This document shows positions 55,425-63,473 of a DNA stretch of 64,000 bases, one piece after another; position 1 is the first letter of the stretch, and the number at the start of each line of letters is the position of its first letter. A model generated the notes under the pieces. The model did no database searches, had not been told where the DNA came from, and saw only the letters and a list, made by a program, of their open reading frames with translations. The DNA comes from Paenibacillus agri (GTDB taxonomy: Bacteria > Bacillota > Bacilli > Paenibacillales > Paenibacillaceae), in assembly GCF_013359945.1 (NCBI RefSeq), contig NZ_JABWCS010000212.1:1-64000 (forward strand), read 5' to 3'. The position numbers were made by a program, and so were the translations under genes.

Positions 55425-56016
55425 TGAAATCCTTGAATTGCCGGTCGGTGGCCCGATCCTCTTCCGTAATCTGGCCTCCGCGCTGACGGGTAATGATCAC
55501 AGCTTTTTGCAAATACATGAAATACAGGTGGGTGGACTTCAGCAGGATGTCTATCCACTTTGTTTTGTCTTCCGGTGTCACGGGCACCGTCTCCGGTTGT
55601 AAAAGCCTTGCAGACCAGCCCTGCATAGCTTTCTGGAAATCTGGCAACTCGGCCGGATTCTTGGAGAGGGTACTGTAGTAAACTCCGAAAATAGCATCGT
55701 AGTAGATCAGTGATTCGTTCTCTTCCCTAAGCGCCAAATATTTGTCCAGGATAATCTCTAGCGACTGCTCGGGGTGTTCAAAATTAAAGTCAAACAGCAG
55801 CTGCCCGAACATTCGCTGCAGATTCTCGACATAGATTTGGACAGCTAATTCTTCCTTATCCTTATAATGATGATACAAGGTGCGCCGGGAGATGCCGGCT
55901 TCTTCAGCAATCTGAGCCATATCGGTGCGCTCAATGCCTTGGGCATTGAACAGTGTCAGCGCCGCACCCTTGATCATCTCCCGCGTCATTTGCATCTGTT
56001 TTTCACGCAGCTTCAT
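55396..56016 (-). CDS. TetR-family transcriptional regulator
   Basis: 206 residues. HTH region KGAALTLFNAQGIERTDMAQIAEEAGISRRTLYHHYKDKEEL; variable helical ligand domain. AGGAGAG precedes the ATG. The Notum-like esterase gene lies upstream in the same direction and may be a target. Confidence 0.9.
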   Translation of the reverse strand: MKLREKQMQMTREMIKGAALTLFNAQGIERTDMAQIAEEAGISRRTLYHHYKDKEELAVQIYVENLQRMFGQLLFDFNFEHPEQSLEIILDKYLALREENESLIYYDAIFGVYYSTLSKNPAELPDFQKAMQGWSARLLQPETVPVTPEDKTKWIDILLKSTHLYFMYLQKAVIITRQRGGQITEEDRATDRQFKDFIMHGVRHSH

Positions 56017-56076
56017 TAGCGTTTCTCTCCTGCCTCTTTCCAGAATACCTTCCTTCCAATCGTACTGGACTTCTTC

Positions 56077-57246
56077 CTATTTCTCAAGGAACCCGCTGCC
56101 GACCGAATATCGTTTCTGGTGGTTGACGGCATCACCCAGCCAGTTCAGTAGTTTGATCCCATCCTGTTCGGCCTGATAGAAGGTGTCCCGGGTGGCAAAT
56201 GTATGCGGGGTGGTACCTTTTTCCTTATCCAGCCCGTAGTCGGTCAGGTAGTAGTAGTAATTCGGCAGGGATGCCGCCAGTGTACGGACAGAGGTCCGCA
56301 TTTGCTGTGACCATGCATCTATATTCTGCTGATCGTGCGGACCTGAGTAATCATTGATTTTGTTCTGAAAGTGAATCAGGACCTCGTCATACAACGAATA
56401 AGACTGCAATAATACTGCATTGGCAGGTAAAAGATGGCCGTTTGCTGTAAAAGCCGCCCCGATGATATCCGGCTCAGCCTTATACCCAAAGGTTTTGGTG
56501 AAGTCTGCATGCCACTCCTGATCAACCACATTGGGCCATTTATCCGATTGCAGGAAAGAGCTGTCGGAATACTGATAAATCTCTGAGTCTTTATAATGGG
56601 AGGCGATTTCCTTTGCCCAGAAGGCGGAGCCGAACCCGCCCGCACTTTCGCCTGCGATCAGCAGCTTGCCCGGGTTGTCAACGTTGGCATAGATCCAGTC
56701 CAGACTGCTCCGTACATTGTTGCTCCCATTATAATGCATCGTGAAGGGAGTCCCGTCCTCTTTACTGTATTCAGCATTGTGGTTACCGATATGAAAATCA
56801 CCAGTTGTATAAGGGAGGTAGACGATATTCCATCCATGAAAGGGATTGGCGGGATTACCGGTATCCATCATTCCTTGCAGCAGACTTAGCATATAGAAGG
56901 GGATATTGGGAAAATAATTACCTGTTTCTCCACCTGTTATAAAATTCATCAGCTTGATAGGGTGCGCGGCACTCTTGGCATCCCAACTTGCTCCACCCCC
57001 GGAGAAGAAGATAATCCAGTTATTATTCTCCCCTTTTTTATTCCATAGAAAATATTCTGAACCGTCACTGGAAATCACATTTCCGTCCAAGTTCATTTTA
57101 TTCCACTTGTATGGCTTCACATCCGCAAGCTCGGGGATGGTTGTCGGCCGTTTGATCACGAAAGCGCTGATCATCACTACAGCAATCAAAATCAAACCCA
57201 GCAAGCTAACCCCAGTAAAGATTGTAATTTTGGCCAATTTTCTCAT
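56077..57246 (-). CDS. Notum/pectinacetylesterase-family esterase, membrane-anchored
   Basis: About 389 residues. N-terminal membrane anchor (about 10-32). Family motifs are clear: IIFFSGGGASW (oxyanion region), YLPYTTGDFHIGN, nucleophile in AGESAGGFGS (Ser201), acid region SDSSF, and His in TPHTFATRDTF. A serine carboxylesterase acting outside the cell, perhaps on acetylated or acylated carbohydrates. ATG 57246 lies eight bases after GAGGAG. Confidence 0.85.
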   Translation of the reverse strand: MRKLAKITIFTGVSLLGLILIAVVMISAFVIKRPTTIPELADVKPYKWNKMNLDGNVISSDGSEYFLWNKKGENNNWIIFFSGGGASWDAKSAAHPIKLMNFITGGETGNYFPNIPFYMLSLLQGMMDTGNPANPFHGWNIVYLPYTTGDFHIGNHNAEYSKEDGTPFTMHYNGSNNVRSSLDWIYANVDNPGKLLIAGESAGGFGSAFWAKEIASHYKDSEIYQYSDSSFLQSDKWPNVVDQEWHADFTKTFGYKAEPDIIGAAFTANGHLLPANAVLLQSYSLYDEVLIHFQNKINDYSGPHDQQNIDAWSQQMRTSVRTLAASLPNYYYYLTDYGLDKEKGTTPHTFATRDTFYQAEQDGIKLLNWLGDAVNHQKRYSVGSGFLEK

Positions 57247-57366
57247 CTGCATCACTCCTCGAAATGAGTATACATTAAGATAATTGGTTACACAATGTGT
57301 GCAATGAAAACTACTAAATCTCCTTTATGCATTATTTTTGAATGCAACTGCGCCCTAATCACAACA

Positions 57367-57406
57367 AACAGCCGGGCAAGGTGGGGATTTCCTCGCTCCG
57401 GCTGTT
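57367..57406 (-). terminator. Terminator of the siderophore-binding gene
   Basis: On the minus strand AACAGCCGG / CCGGCTGTT with a 22-base loop that pairs partly inside, followed by TGTTGTG. Confidence 0.75.
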
Positions 57407-57423
57407 GTGTCTTAGATTTTTTA

Positions 57424-58443
57424 TTATGGACGGTTTAGCAGGTTCTGCACATCCTCTGCCACCTTCAGATTTGCGTTCAGACCCGTGTTAATCCAGTAAT
57501 CCCGATCTACGCTGAACACATGACCGGCTTTGACGGCCTCAAGATTCTTCCACACGGATGTATCATAGATGGAGGCCAGCTGCTGGTTCTTCAGCGGATC
57601 GGCACCGTCTACTTGCATGAGGAAAATATAGTCGGCTTTCAATTCCGGCAGACTCTCGAGGGAGATATCCTTCCAGTCGTTGCCCTGTGCTCCCGGAGGC
57701 ACCTCTAAGCCCAGACCATCATAGATGACCTTACCGCTATAGGTATTCTCCTGCATCAGCGAGAAGGACTTGTCCGAGATGAGCATGATGGCTGCACTCT
57801 TACCGGCTGTTTGGTTCTGGAGTGCGGACTTAATGTCTGCAATTTTGCTGTCGTATGCCTGAAGAGCTTCTTTGGCTTGTGTGGCCCGATTCAATAGATC
57901 GCCAAGGGTGAGAAGCGTCTTTCTCCAGTCTTTGGTCGCGTCCTGAAAGACATAGGTCGGAGCGACTTTCGCGTATTTATCATACGCTCCATCTTGTACC
58001 CGTACCGCGAACGGCACGATGAACAAGTCCGGTGTGAAGCTCAATACAGCTTCGGGGTCCAGGCTGACAAAGTCCAGCTTAGGTACATCCTGCAGTTGTG
58101 GCTGCAGATACTTCAGGAGCAAATCACCCGCTGACCACTGAGCGACTGGTTTGACGCCAAGGGCCAGCAGCGCGTCCTCCAGATAGGGGGCAACGATACG
58201 CTGAGGGTTGGCAGGTATGACCACGTTATTGCCCAAGTCGTCCTTGACCGTGCGGGGAGCGTTCTCCGTAGACGAATTGGTTGTTTCCGGGCTAGCTTCT
58301 GGTACCGCTGAGCTCGTAGCCTCTGTCTGCGCCGCGGTTTCCTTGGCTGCAGTAGAAGCAGGGTCTGTGTTGCTGCAGCCGTATAACGCCACAGACAAGA
58401 GTAGAACCACAGTGGCTAGCTGGAATTTTTTAATATAAAACAT
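57424..58443 (-). CDS. Iron-siderophore substrate-binding lipoprotein
   Basis: About 339 residues. Lipobox LYGC, Thr/Ser/Ala/Glu-rich linker, then a FecB/FepB-type fold (RTVKDDLGNNVVIPANPQRIVAPYLEDALLALGVKPVAQW; LSFTPDLFIVPFA; LPELKADYIFLM). Delivers ferric siderophore to an importer, but no permease or ATPase lies next to it, so it must use partners encoded elsewhere. ATG 58443 follows CAGGAGGG. A Fur box lies 18 bases upstream. Confidence 0.9.
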   Translation of the reverse strand: MFYIKKFQLATVVLLLSVALYGCSNTDPASTAAKETAAQTEATSSAVPEASPETTNSSTENAPRTVKDDLGNNVVIPANPQRIVAPYLEDALLALGVKPVAQWSAGDLLLKYLQPQLQDVPKLDFVSLDPEAVLSFTPDLFIVPFAVRVQDGAYDKYAKVAPTYVFQDATKDWRKTLLTLGDLLNRATQAKEALQAYDSKIADIKSALQNQTAGKSAAIMLISDKSFSLMQENTYSGKVIYDGLGLEVPPGAQGNDWKDISLESLPELKADYIFLMQVDGADPLKNQQLASIYDTSVWKNLEAVKAGHVFSVDRDYWINTGLNANLKVAEDVQNLLNRP

Positions 58444-58460
58444 GCTTTCCCTCCTGAGAC

Positions 58461-58475
58461 TGAGAATCAATATCA
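58461..58475. promoter_or_regulatory. Fur box upstream of the binding protein
   Basis: TGAGAATCAATATCA matches the 7-1-7 Fur consensus TGATAAT-N-ATTATCA at 12 of 14 positions. Confidence 0.75.
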
Positions 58476-58529
58476 CTCAAAACAGCATACCCGCTAACCC
58501 TGCCAACTGACCATAGTCAATGTTAGGAA

Positions 58530-60089
58530 TTAGGATGGACGATCCAAGGAAAATAACTTGATTACTGCTCTGAGTATCCGCTCATGTCCCATCGCCGAGT
58601 AGTCGAACCACGGGTCCGGCTGGATCTGCTGTACCTGTCTATTGCGGACGGCTGTCATGTACTGCCATTCGGGCATTTGGGTAAGGTCTTGCCAAAGCGT
58701 TCTGGCTTGTGGATCGCTACCAATAGCTACAAGCAGGCGATCGGGATTAAGAGCAATCAGCTGCTCAATGGACAATATCTCGTAGGCAGGTTCGGCACTT
58801 TGCGAGTCGGGAAGCCTTAAGCCCAGGTCCCCGTAAAGCACAGCCCCTAGATTGCGACCGCCGAAGCGGTGGATTGACCCATTCAATATATGAATCGCCA
58901 GAATACTGCTGTCCCGAAGTCGCTCCTTCAGTTTGCTGCGGATCGTCGCCGCCTTGATCTCGTATTGAGTCAGCCAGCGCTCCGCTTGAACGGTCTCCCC
59001 GAGGAACTGGGCAACGATGAGTAAGTGTTGCCGCCAATCCTTCTCCCACCAAGGCACATAAAGTGTAGGAGCAATTCGTTCCAGTTCCCCCCGTCCAGCT
59101 TCGGGCAGCCAGTCACCCGCGATGATAAGATCTGGTCTGCCCGCCTGCAGTGCCTCCAGGTTGAAGAGCATATTATTCTCCATGGAAGGGTCCTTGAGGT
59201 GAACCGGAATTTGTTGCTCGTATTTGTGTTTATAGAAGAGGCAGAATTCCCGATCAAGTGGCGCCGCGTAGGGGATGTTCTGCAGTGCCAGCATTTGCCC
59301 GGTCATGGGATAGTGGAAGGCTGCGATCCGGTTGCGATCCCGCTCAGCATAGCGGGAGGGAGACATTCCCGTCGCTTGCTTGAATTGGCGGCTGAAATAG
59401 AACGGATCTTTATAACCGACCGTCTCTGCAATCTGATGGGCGGGCGCTTCAGTCTGCTCCATCAGCCGCTTGGCGGCATTGATCCGTACGGAGGTCAAAT
59501 ATTCTATCGGGCTTCTGCCGACAATTTTTTTGAACAACTCCAAATAGTAGGAAGGGCTGATGCCAGCCATTTCGGCAAGGCTTTTGACAGACATGACTTC
59601 TGCATAGTGACTCTCCATATACTCTCTGGTATGCTCCACTGCGGTCCTGGCATCGTGAACAGCTTGTCGGTCGATCCGGTACAGCTCATACAAAAGCTCT
59701 TGAAAGTATATCTGTCCACGGAATTGCAGCAGTGGATCATTCGCTTCGGATAGATCTACGACATGTTCACAAAGCCTTATATATGAGGCTGCCGCTGGAA
59801 GAGAAATGGACCACTTCACCGGTTTGTTTTCCTGCTCTATTAGAAAAAGGTAACCCTCCAGAGACGCCCCAGCAGATTGAAGCGAGTCGATACTTTGGGT
59901 ATCTAGTACGGTAAAATAGGCTGTATTCCCTTGCCACCGGGAGGACTGGGATTTGGTAACGACAAGAAGCATGTCGACAGAAGGGTCTTGGGCTGGCAGG
60001 TTGCCCGTGGTTGCAGCCGGGTCGCCTTTTATTCTGGCAGCACGAAGCAATTTACGTAAGACGGGTGAATAATCAGGCTGTTTTTTCAA
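58530..60089 (-). CDS. AraC-type regulator fused to a siderophore-binding domain (Btr-like)
   Basis: 519 residues. N-terminal region to about 145, AraC double HTH (about 150-250: KSLAEMAGISPSYYLELFKKIVGRSPIEYL ... IAETVGYKDPFYFSRQFKQATGMSPSRY), then a FecB-like domain (about 265-519). This is the layout of B. subtilis Btr, which senses ferric bacillibactin and activates uptake genes. The adjacent lipoprotein gene, same strand, is the likely target. TTG start after AAAGGGGG. Confidence 0.9.
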   Translation of the reverse strand: MKKQPDYSPVLRKLLRAARIKGDPAATTGNLPAQDPSVDMLLVVTKSQSSRWQGNTAYFTVLDTQSIDSLQSAGASLEGYLFLIEQENKPVKWSISLPAAASYIRLCEHVVDLSEANDPLLQFRGQIYFQELLYELYRIDRQAVHDARTAVEHTREYMESHYAEVMSVKSLAEMAGISPSYYLELFKKIVGRSPIEYLTSVRINAAKRLMEQTEAPAHQIAETVGYKDPFYFSRQFKQATGMSPSRYAERDRNRIAAFHYPMTGQMLALQNIPYAAPLDREFCLFYKHKYEQQIPVHLKDPSMENNMLFNLEALQAGRPDLIIAGDWLPEAGRGELERIAPTLYVPWWEKDWRQHLLIVAQFLGETVQAERWLTQYEIKAATIRSKLKERLRDSSILAIHILNGSIHRFGGRNLGAVLYGDLGLRLPDSQSAEPAYEILSIEQLIALNPDRLLVAIGSDPQARTLWQDLTQMPEWQYMTAVRNRQVQQIQPDPWFDYSAMGHERILRAVIKLFSLDRPS

Positions 60090-60124
60090 GTGAGGGCCCC
60101 CTTTCGAGATAAGCTACTAATGAA

Positions 60125-60139
60125 TGATAATATTTCTCA
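60125..60139. promoter_or_regulatory. Fur box upstream of the Btr-like gene
   Basis: TGATAATATTTCTCA matches the 7-1-7 Fur consensus with two mismatches, 36 bases before the TTG start. Confidence 0.75.
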
Positions 60140-60247
60140 ATTAGCCTGTCAAAGTCGAAATTTTGTTGCCCTTGTGCGAAGTGGAATCTTCTTTCGATGA
60201 AGGGACTATGAATATATTAATTCCAATGGGAATACTGAAAATAATAA

Positions 60248-60376
60248 TTGACATCCTTATGTCGCGATTATAATATTTCAATATAATATTAGATTATCAC
60301 ATGATAATAATATCGAGACTGACCTGACAAACGGAGGTCTCATTTTCCCTACGGTGGGGAGAGTGAGATCTTTTTG
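60248..60376 (+). ncRNA. Candidate small RNA with own promoter and terminator
   Basis: TTGACA (60248-60253), exact 17-bp spacer, TAATAT (60271-60276). Start expected near 60283. ATTATCA-CA-TGATAAT (60293-60308) sits at the start, and GGTCTCA / TGAGATC (60336-60370) plus TTTTT forms a terminator, giving about 90 bases with no reading frame. The palindrome is built from Fur half-sites, so iron control is possible. It could instead be an attenuated leader of the enolase gene. Confidence 0.45.
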
Positions 60377-60532
60377 TTGTGTATAATTCCGATTATACAA
60401 ATTAATTTAATGTATTTTGAATAGAAAGGCATGGTGATTGGATATGGGTGTGAAAGTGAATGCGGTGGAATTATTCAAAGAGGTCAGAGTACATACGCAG
60501 AAAGGCTTACGTCAGCAGAACAAAGGTGGAAT

Positions 60533-61624
60533 ATGAAAATAACTCGAGTAACGGCCAACTACTATTCCTGGCCCCGCACACGGGTGATTTCGAACGGTTC
60601 GCATACCTGGAGCGATGTGGTGCGCTGCGTACTCAAGATAGAGACGGATGAAGGCATCACCGGCTATGGCATTGGCAGCGCGTCAGATGGAGAGCGGCAG
60701 CTACGTGAAGCGTTCGCCGTACGTCTGATCGGGATGGACCCGCTGATGACGGAGCGAATCTGGTCGACGCTGTGGGACAGTAAACTGTACGGACGGCGGG
60801 GTCATGAGACCGCTGCATTGTCCTCTATTGATATGGCATTGTGGGACATTAAGAGCAAGTACGCCGGTCTGCCTTTGCACCGATTGCTTGGCGGCTACAC
60901 GGACAAGATGCCTGTCTACATCGCCGGTGGCTACTATATGGACGGTGAGGGCATTACAGAATTGCAGCGAGAAATGTTGTCTTATGTTGAGCTGGGTGCA
61001 CGTGCTGTAAAAATGAAAATTGGGCGCCTGACCATCCGCGAGGATGTCCAGCGTGTACGCGCTGTCCGCGAAGCCATAGGGCCGGACATTACCCTTATGG
61101 TGGATGCCAACGCCTCGTACCGTTATTTTGAGGCTATTCAGATAGCCAAACGTCTTGAAGAATACGATCTCTTCTGGCTCGAAGAGCCTGTAGCTCCCGA
61201 CGATTATGCAGGGTATGAAAAGATTGCTGCGCGTACGAGCATCACACTGGCCGCGGGAGAGCAGGAATACACCAAATACGGCTTTCGGGACTTGATGGAG
61301 ACCGGCGCAGTCGGCATTCTCCAGCCGGACGCCCGCTGGATGGGTGGAGTTACGGAGTTCAGGAAGGTGGCAGCTATGGCTGAGGCCAGTGGCCTAGCCA
61401 TCTCGGCGCATGGCGATCACCAGATCAATCTGCCGCTGATGGCCTCGATCCCTTGCGGGATCTGGATGGAATATTATCCGGCTGCGTTCGATCCCATGCT
61501 GGCAAGCTTTTATACTGAAGGCGCCGTTCTGGATACGGATGGTTGTCTTCAAGTGCCGGAGGTTATCGGCAACGGGTGTACACCGGACGAGACCCGGCTT
61601 GCTCCTTATCGGTTGAAGCTGTGA
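60533..61624 (+). CDS. Enolase-superfamily dehydratase/racemase (mandelate racemase group)
   Basis: About 363 residues. N-terminal capping domain and TIM barrel with base KxK (Lys160-Met-Lys162), metal ligands Asp191 (VDANAS), Glu217 (LEEPV), Glu243 (AGEQE), and the Asp266/His293 dyad (QPDARW, SAHGDHQ). Acts on a sugar acid by abstracting the alpha proton. ATG 60533 follows AAAGGTGG. Pairs with the second enolase-type gene. Confidence 0.88.
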   Translation: MKITRVTANYYSWPRTRVISNGSHTWSDVVRCVLKIETDEGITGYGIGSASDGERQLREAFAVRLIGMDPLMTERIWSTLWDSKLYGRRGHETAALSSIDMALWDIKSKYAGLPLHRLLGGYTDKMPVYIAGGYYMDGEGITELQREMLSYVELGARAVKMKIGRLTIREDVQRVRAVREAIGPDITLMVDANASYRYFEAIQIAKRLEEYDLFWLEEPVAPDDYAGYEKIAARTSITLAAGEQEYTKYGFRDLMETGAVGILQPDARWMGGVTEFRKVAAMAEASGLAISAHGDHQINLPLMASIPCGIWMEYYPAAFDPMLASFYTEGAVLDTDGCLQVPEVIGNGCTPDETRLAPYRLKL

Positions 61625-61762
61625 GGTACTGACGTCTTTGGATATCTATAGGCACGATCGATCAAGATTGCAACAAGGAGGTAGATGACGCGTTACATAG
61701 AATGAGTGAATGTATGGGACTGGCATAGAATGGTTAAAATTACGCTTTTGGAGGGTGAGGAA

Positions 61763-62950
61763 ATGAGCAAGACAGCGGCACACCGAGGTCATGAGATTGT
61801 CCGGGTGGAACCGATTTTGACCGATATGCATGCTTTTGTGGAGATTGAGACGGCAGGCGGCTTGGTCGGCGTCGGCGAGATAGGGGTATGGGCACATCTG
61901 GAGGCTGCGGCTACACTGGCAGAGAAGGCCGGACGTTACTTGATTGGGCAGAGTGCTGACCCGATTGAATATCACTGGCAAGCGTTAACAAGGTTTGGCA
62001 GCTATCATGGCTCCATTCTGATGGGGGTCGTCTCCGCGATTGATATCGCGCTATGGGATCTAAAGGGACAACGACTTGGGGTGCCTGTGCATGAGTTGCT
62101 GGGTGGAGCATTGCGCGACCGCGTCAGAGTGTACGGTCAGATCAGAGGAGCAAACCAGGAAGAAGTGATACATAATGTAACAGCGCTTAAGGCGGCAGGC
62201 TTCACCGCAGCAGGCCATCTGAATCCGTTCCTGGATGTCTCCTCGGACATTCCGCTGAACGCCACTTATGCCAAGCGGATGTCCTCGGCGCTGGGGGTGC
62301 TGCACGCTGTACGTGAAGCTGTAGGCGATGATCTTGACCTCGGTATCGAGTTACACCGCCGTTTATCGCCTGGAGAAGCGATCAGCTTCGCGCGGTCATT
62401 GGAATCCGTGCGACCGCTGTTCCTCGAAGATCCGATCCGGCCCGATTCCATAGAGGCCATGGCTGAGGTCCAGCGCGCGATCGGCGTGCCGATTGCCACT
62501 GGAGAGCGGATCTACTCGCTCCATGAGTTTCAACGGCTGCTTCAGGCAGGGGGTGCCCGCTATATCCGGCCCTGCATCGGATTATGCGGTGGCTTCACCG
62601 GACTGCGCAAGATTGCTGCGCTGGCGGAAGCTTACGATGTGCAAATTATTCCGCACAATCCGTTCTCACCGGTTATGCTAAACGCCAATCTGCATGCGGC
62701 AGCGGCGTTGCCGAATTTTCTAATCCTTGAATATCCGACGGCAAGCTATATTGACCATACCTTCGGCACGTCTCTGCGCGGCACCTCGATGGTTACTTCT
62801 GCTCCAACATTCGATGCCGGGTATGTGACCGTCCCCGTCTCACCAGGACTTGGCACGTCTCTTGCCCCGAATCTTAGGGCGGAACATCCTCCCAGAGAAA
62901 TACCGATCAAGTTGCGTCATCATATCGACGGTTCGCTGGTGGAGCATTAG
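61763..62950 (+). CDS. Enolase-superfamily sugar-acid dehydratase (galactonate dehydratase-like)
   Basis: About 396 residues. Barrel motifs GIELHRRL (Glu196, His198), FLEDPI (Glu222), ATGERI (Glu248) and IPHNPFSP (His298). The KxK base position is replaced by GHLNP (151-155), as in members that use the His after the second strand, and the first metal ligand is Glu rather than the usual Asp. ATG 61763 follows GGAGGGTGAGG; ATG 61730 is in frame. Confidence 0.85.
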   Translation: MSKTAAHRGHEIVRVEPILTDMHAFVEIETAGGLVGVGEIGVWAHLEAAATLAEKAGRYLIGQSADPIEYHWQALTRFGSYHGSILMGVVSAIDIALWDLKGQRLGVPVHELLGGALRDRVRVYGQIRGANQEEVIHNVTALKAAGFTAAGHLNPFLDVSSDIPLNATYAKRMSSALGVLHAVREAVGDDLDLGIELHRRLSPGEAISFARSLESVRPLFLEDPIRPDSIEAMAEVQRAIGVPIATGERIYSLHEFQRLLQAGGARYIRPCIGLCGGFTGLRKIAALAEAYDVQIIPHNPFSPVMLNANLHAAAALPNFLILEYPTASYIDHTFGTSLRGTSMVTSAPTFDAGYVTVPVSPGLGTSLAPNLRAEHPPREIPIKLRHHIDGSLVEH

Positions 62951-63097
62951 GATAGCGGTTAGGCAACCCATTAGCGGCGAAAGGAGGGTTGACCGTGGCA
63001 TTAGGCTGGCATCCTGATCAAGTAAGATCAGCGTCTACATAGAAATCATTAAAATAACAAACAAAGTCTAGAAGCTATTTCCAAAGTGTAATTAACG

Positions 63098-63271
63098 GCA
63101 TTTTTGTACCCTAAATACTTAGCAGCTAAGTGTTAATGGTAATTAAGTGCAATATTGTATGTTAAATCCTCTGCGTTGCCCCTTTCAGCTCTCTTTTTGG
63201 AAAATAAGATACAATAATGATCTTATTTCCTTTATCCACCTCTTTTTCGGAAATATAAGGTACAAAAATGT
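63098..63271. repeat. Four-copy intergenic element, copy 4 (GCATT type)
   Basis: Motifs at 63098-63113 and 63149-63164 (plus) and 63205-63220 and 63256-63271 (minus), consensus GCATTTTTGTACCTTA. Spacing 51, 56 and 51 bp, identical to the element at 14.87 kb. The third copy sits in its own small inverted repeat AATAAGAT / ATCTTATT. Rest of 62951-63473: a weak hairpin near 63345-63376, nothing else. Confidence 0.87.
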
Positions 63272-63473
63272 AGTTAGTTGAGGAGGCAGATCATTCTTCA
63301 TTGTTAAGAAGACTGCATGAATCTTAAATTCACTTAATATAGACAGGTAAAGACCCATGAAGGGGATTGTCTGTCTTTGTCTTTTCACATAGAGACTTGA
63401 CGGATGCATACCTGCTGTTTATGTTTAAGTCATTTGACGACGAACAGCGCCGGAACGGAGGAGGAAGCCCTAC

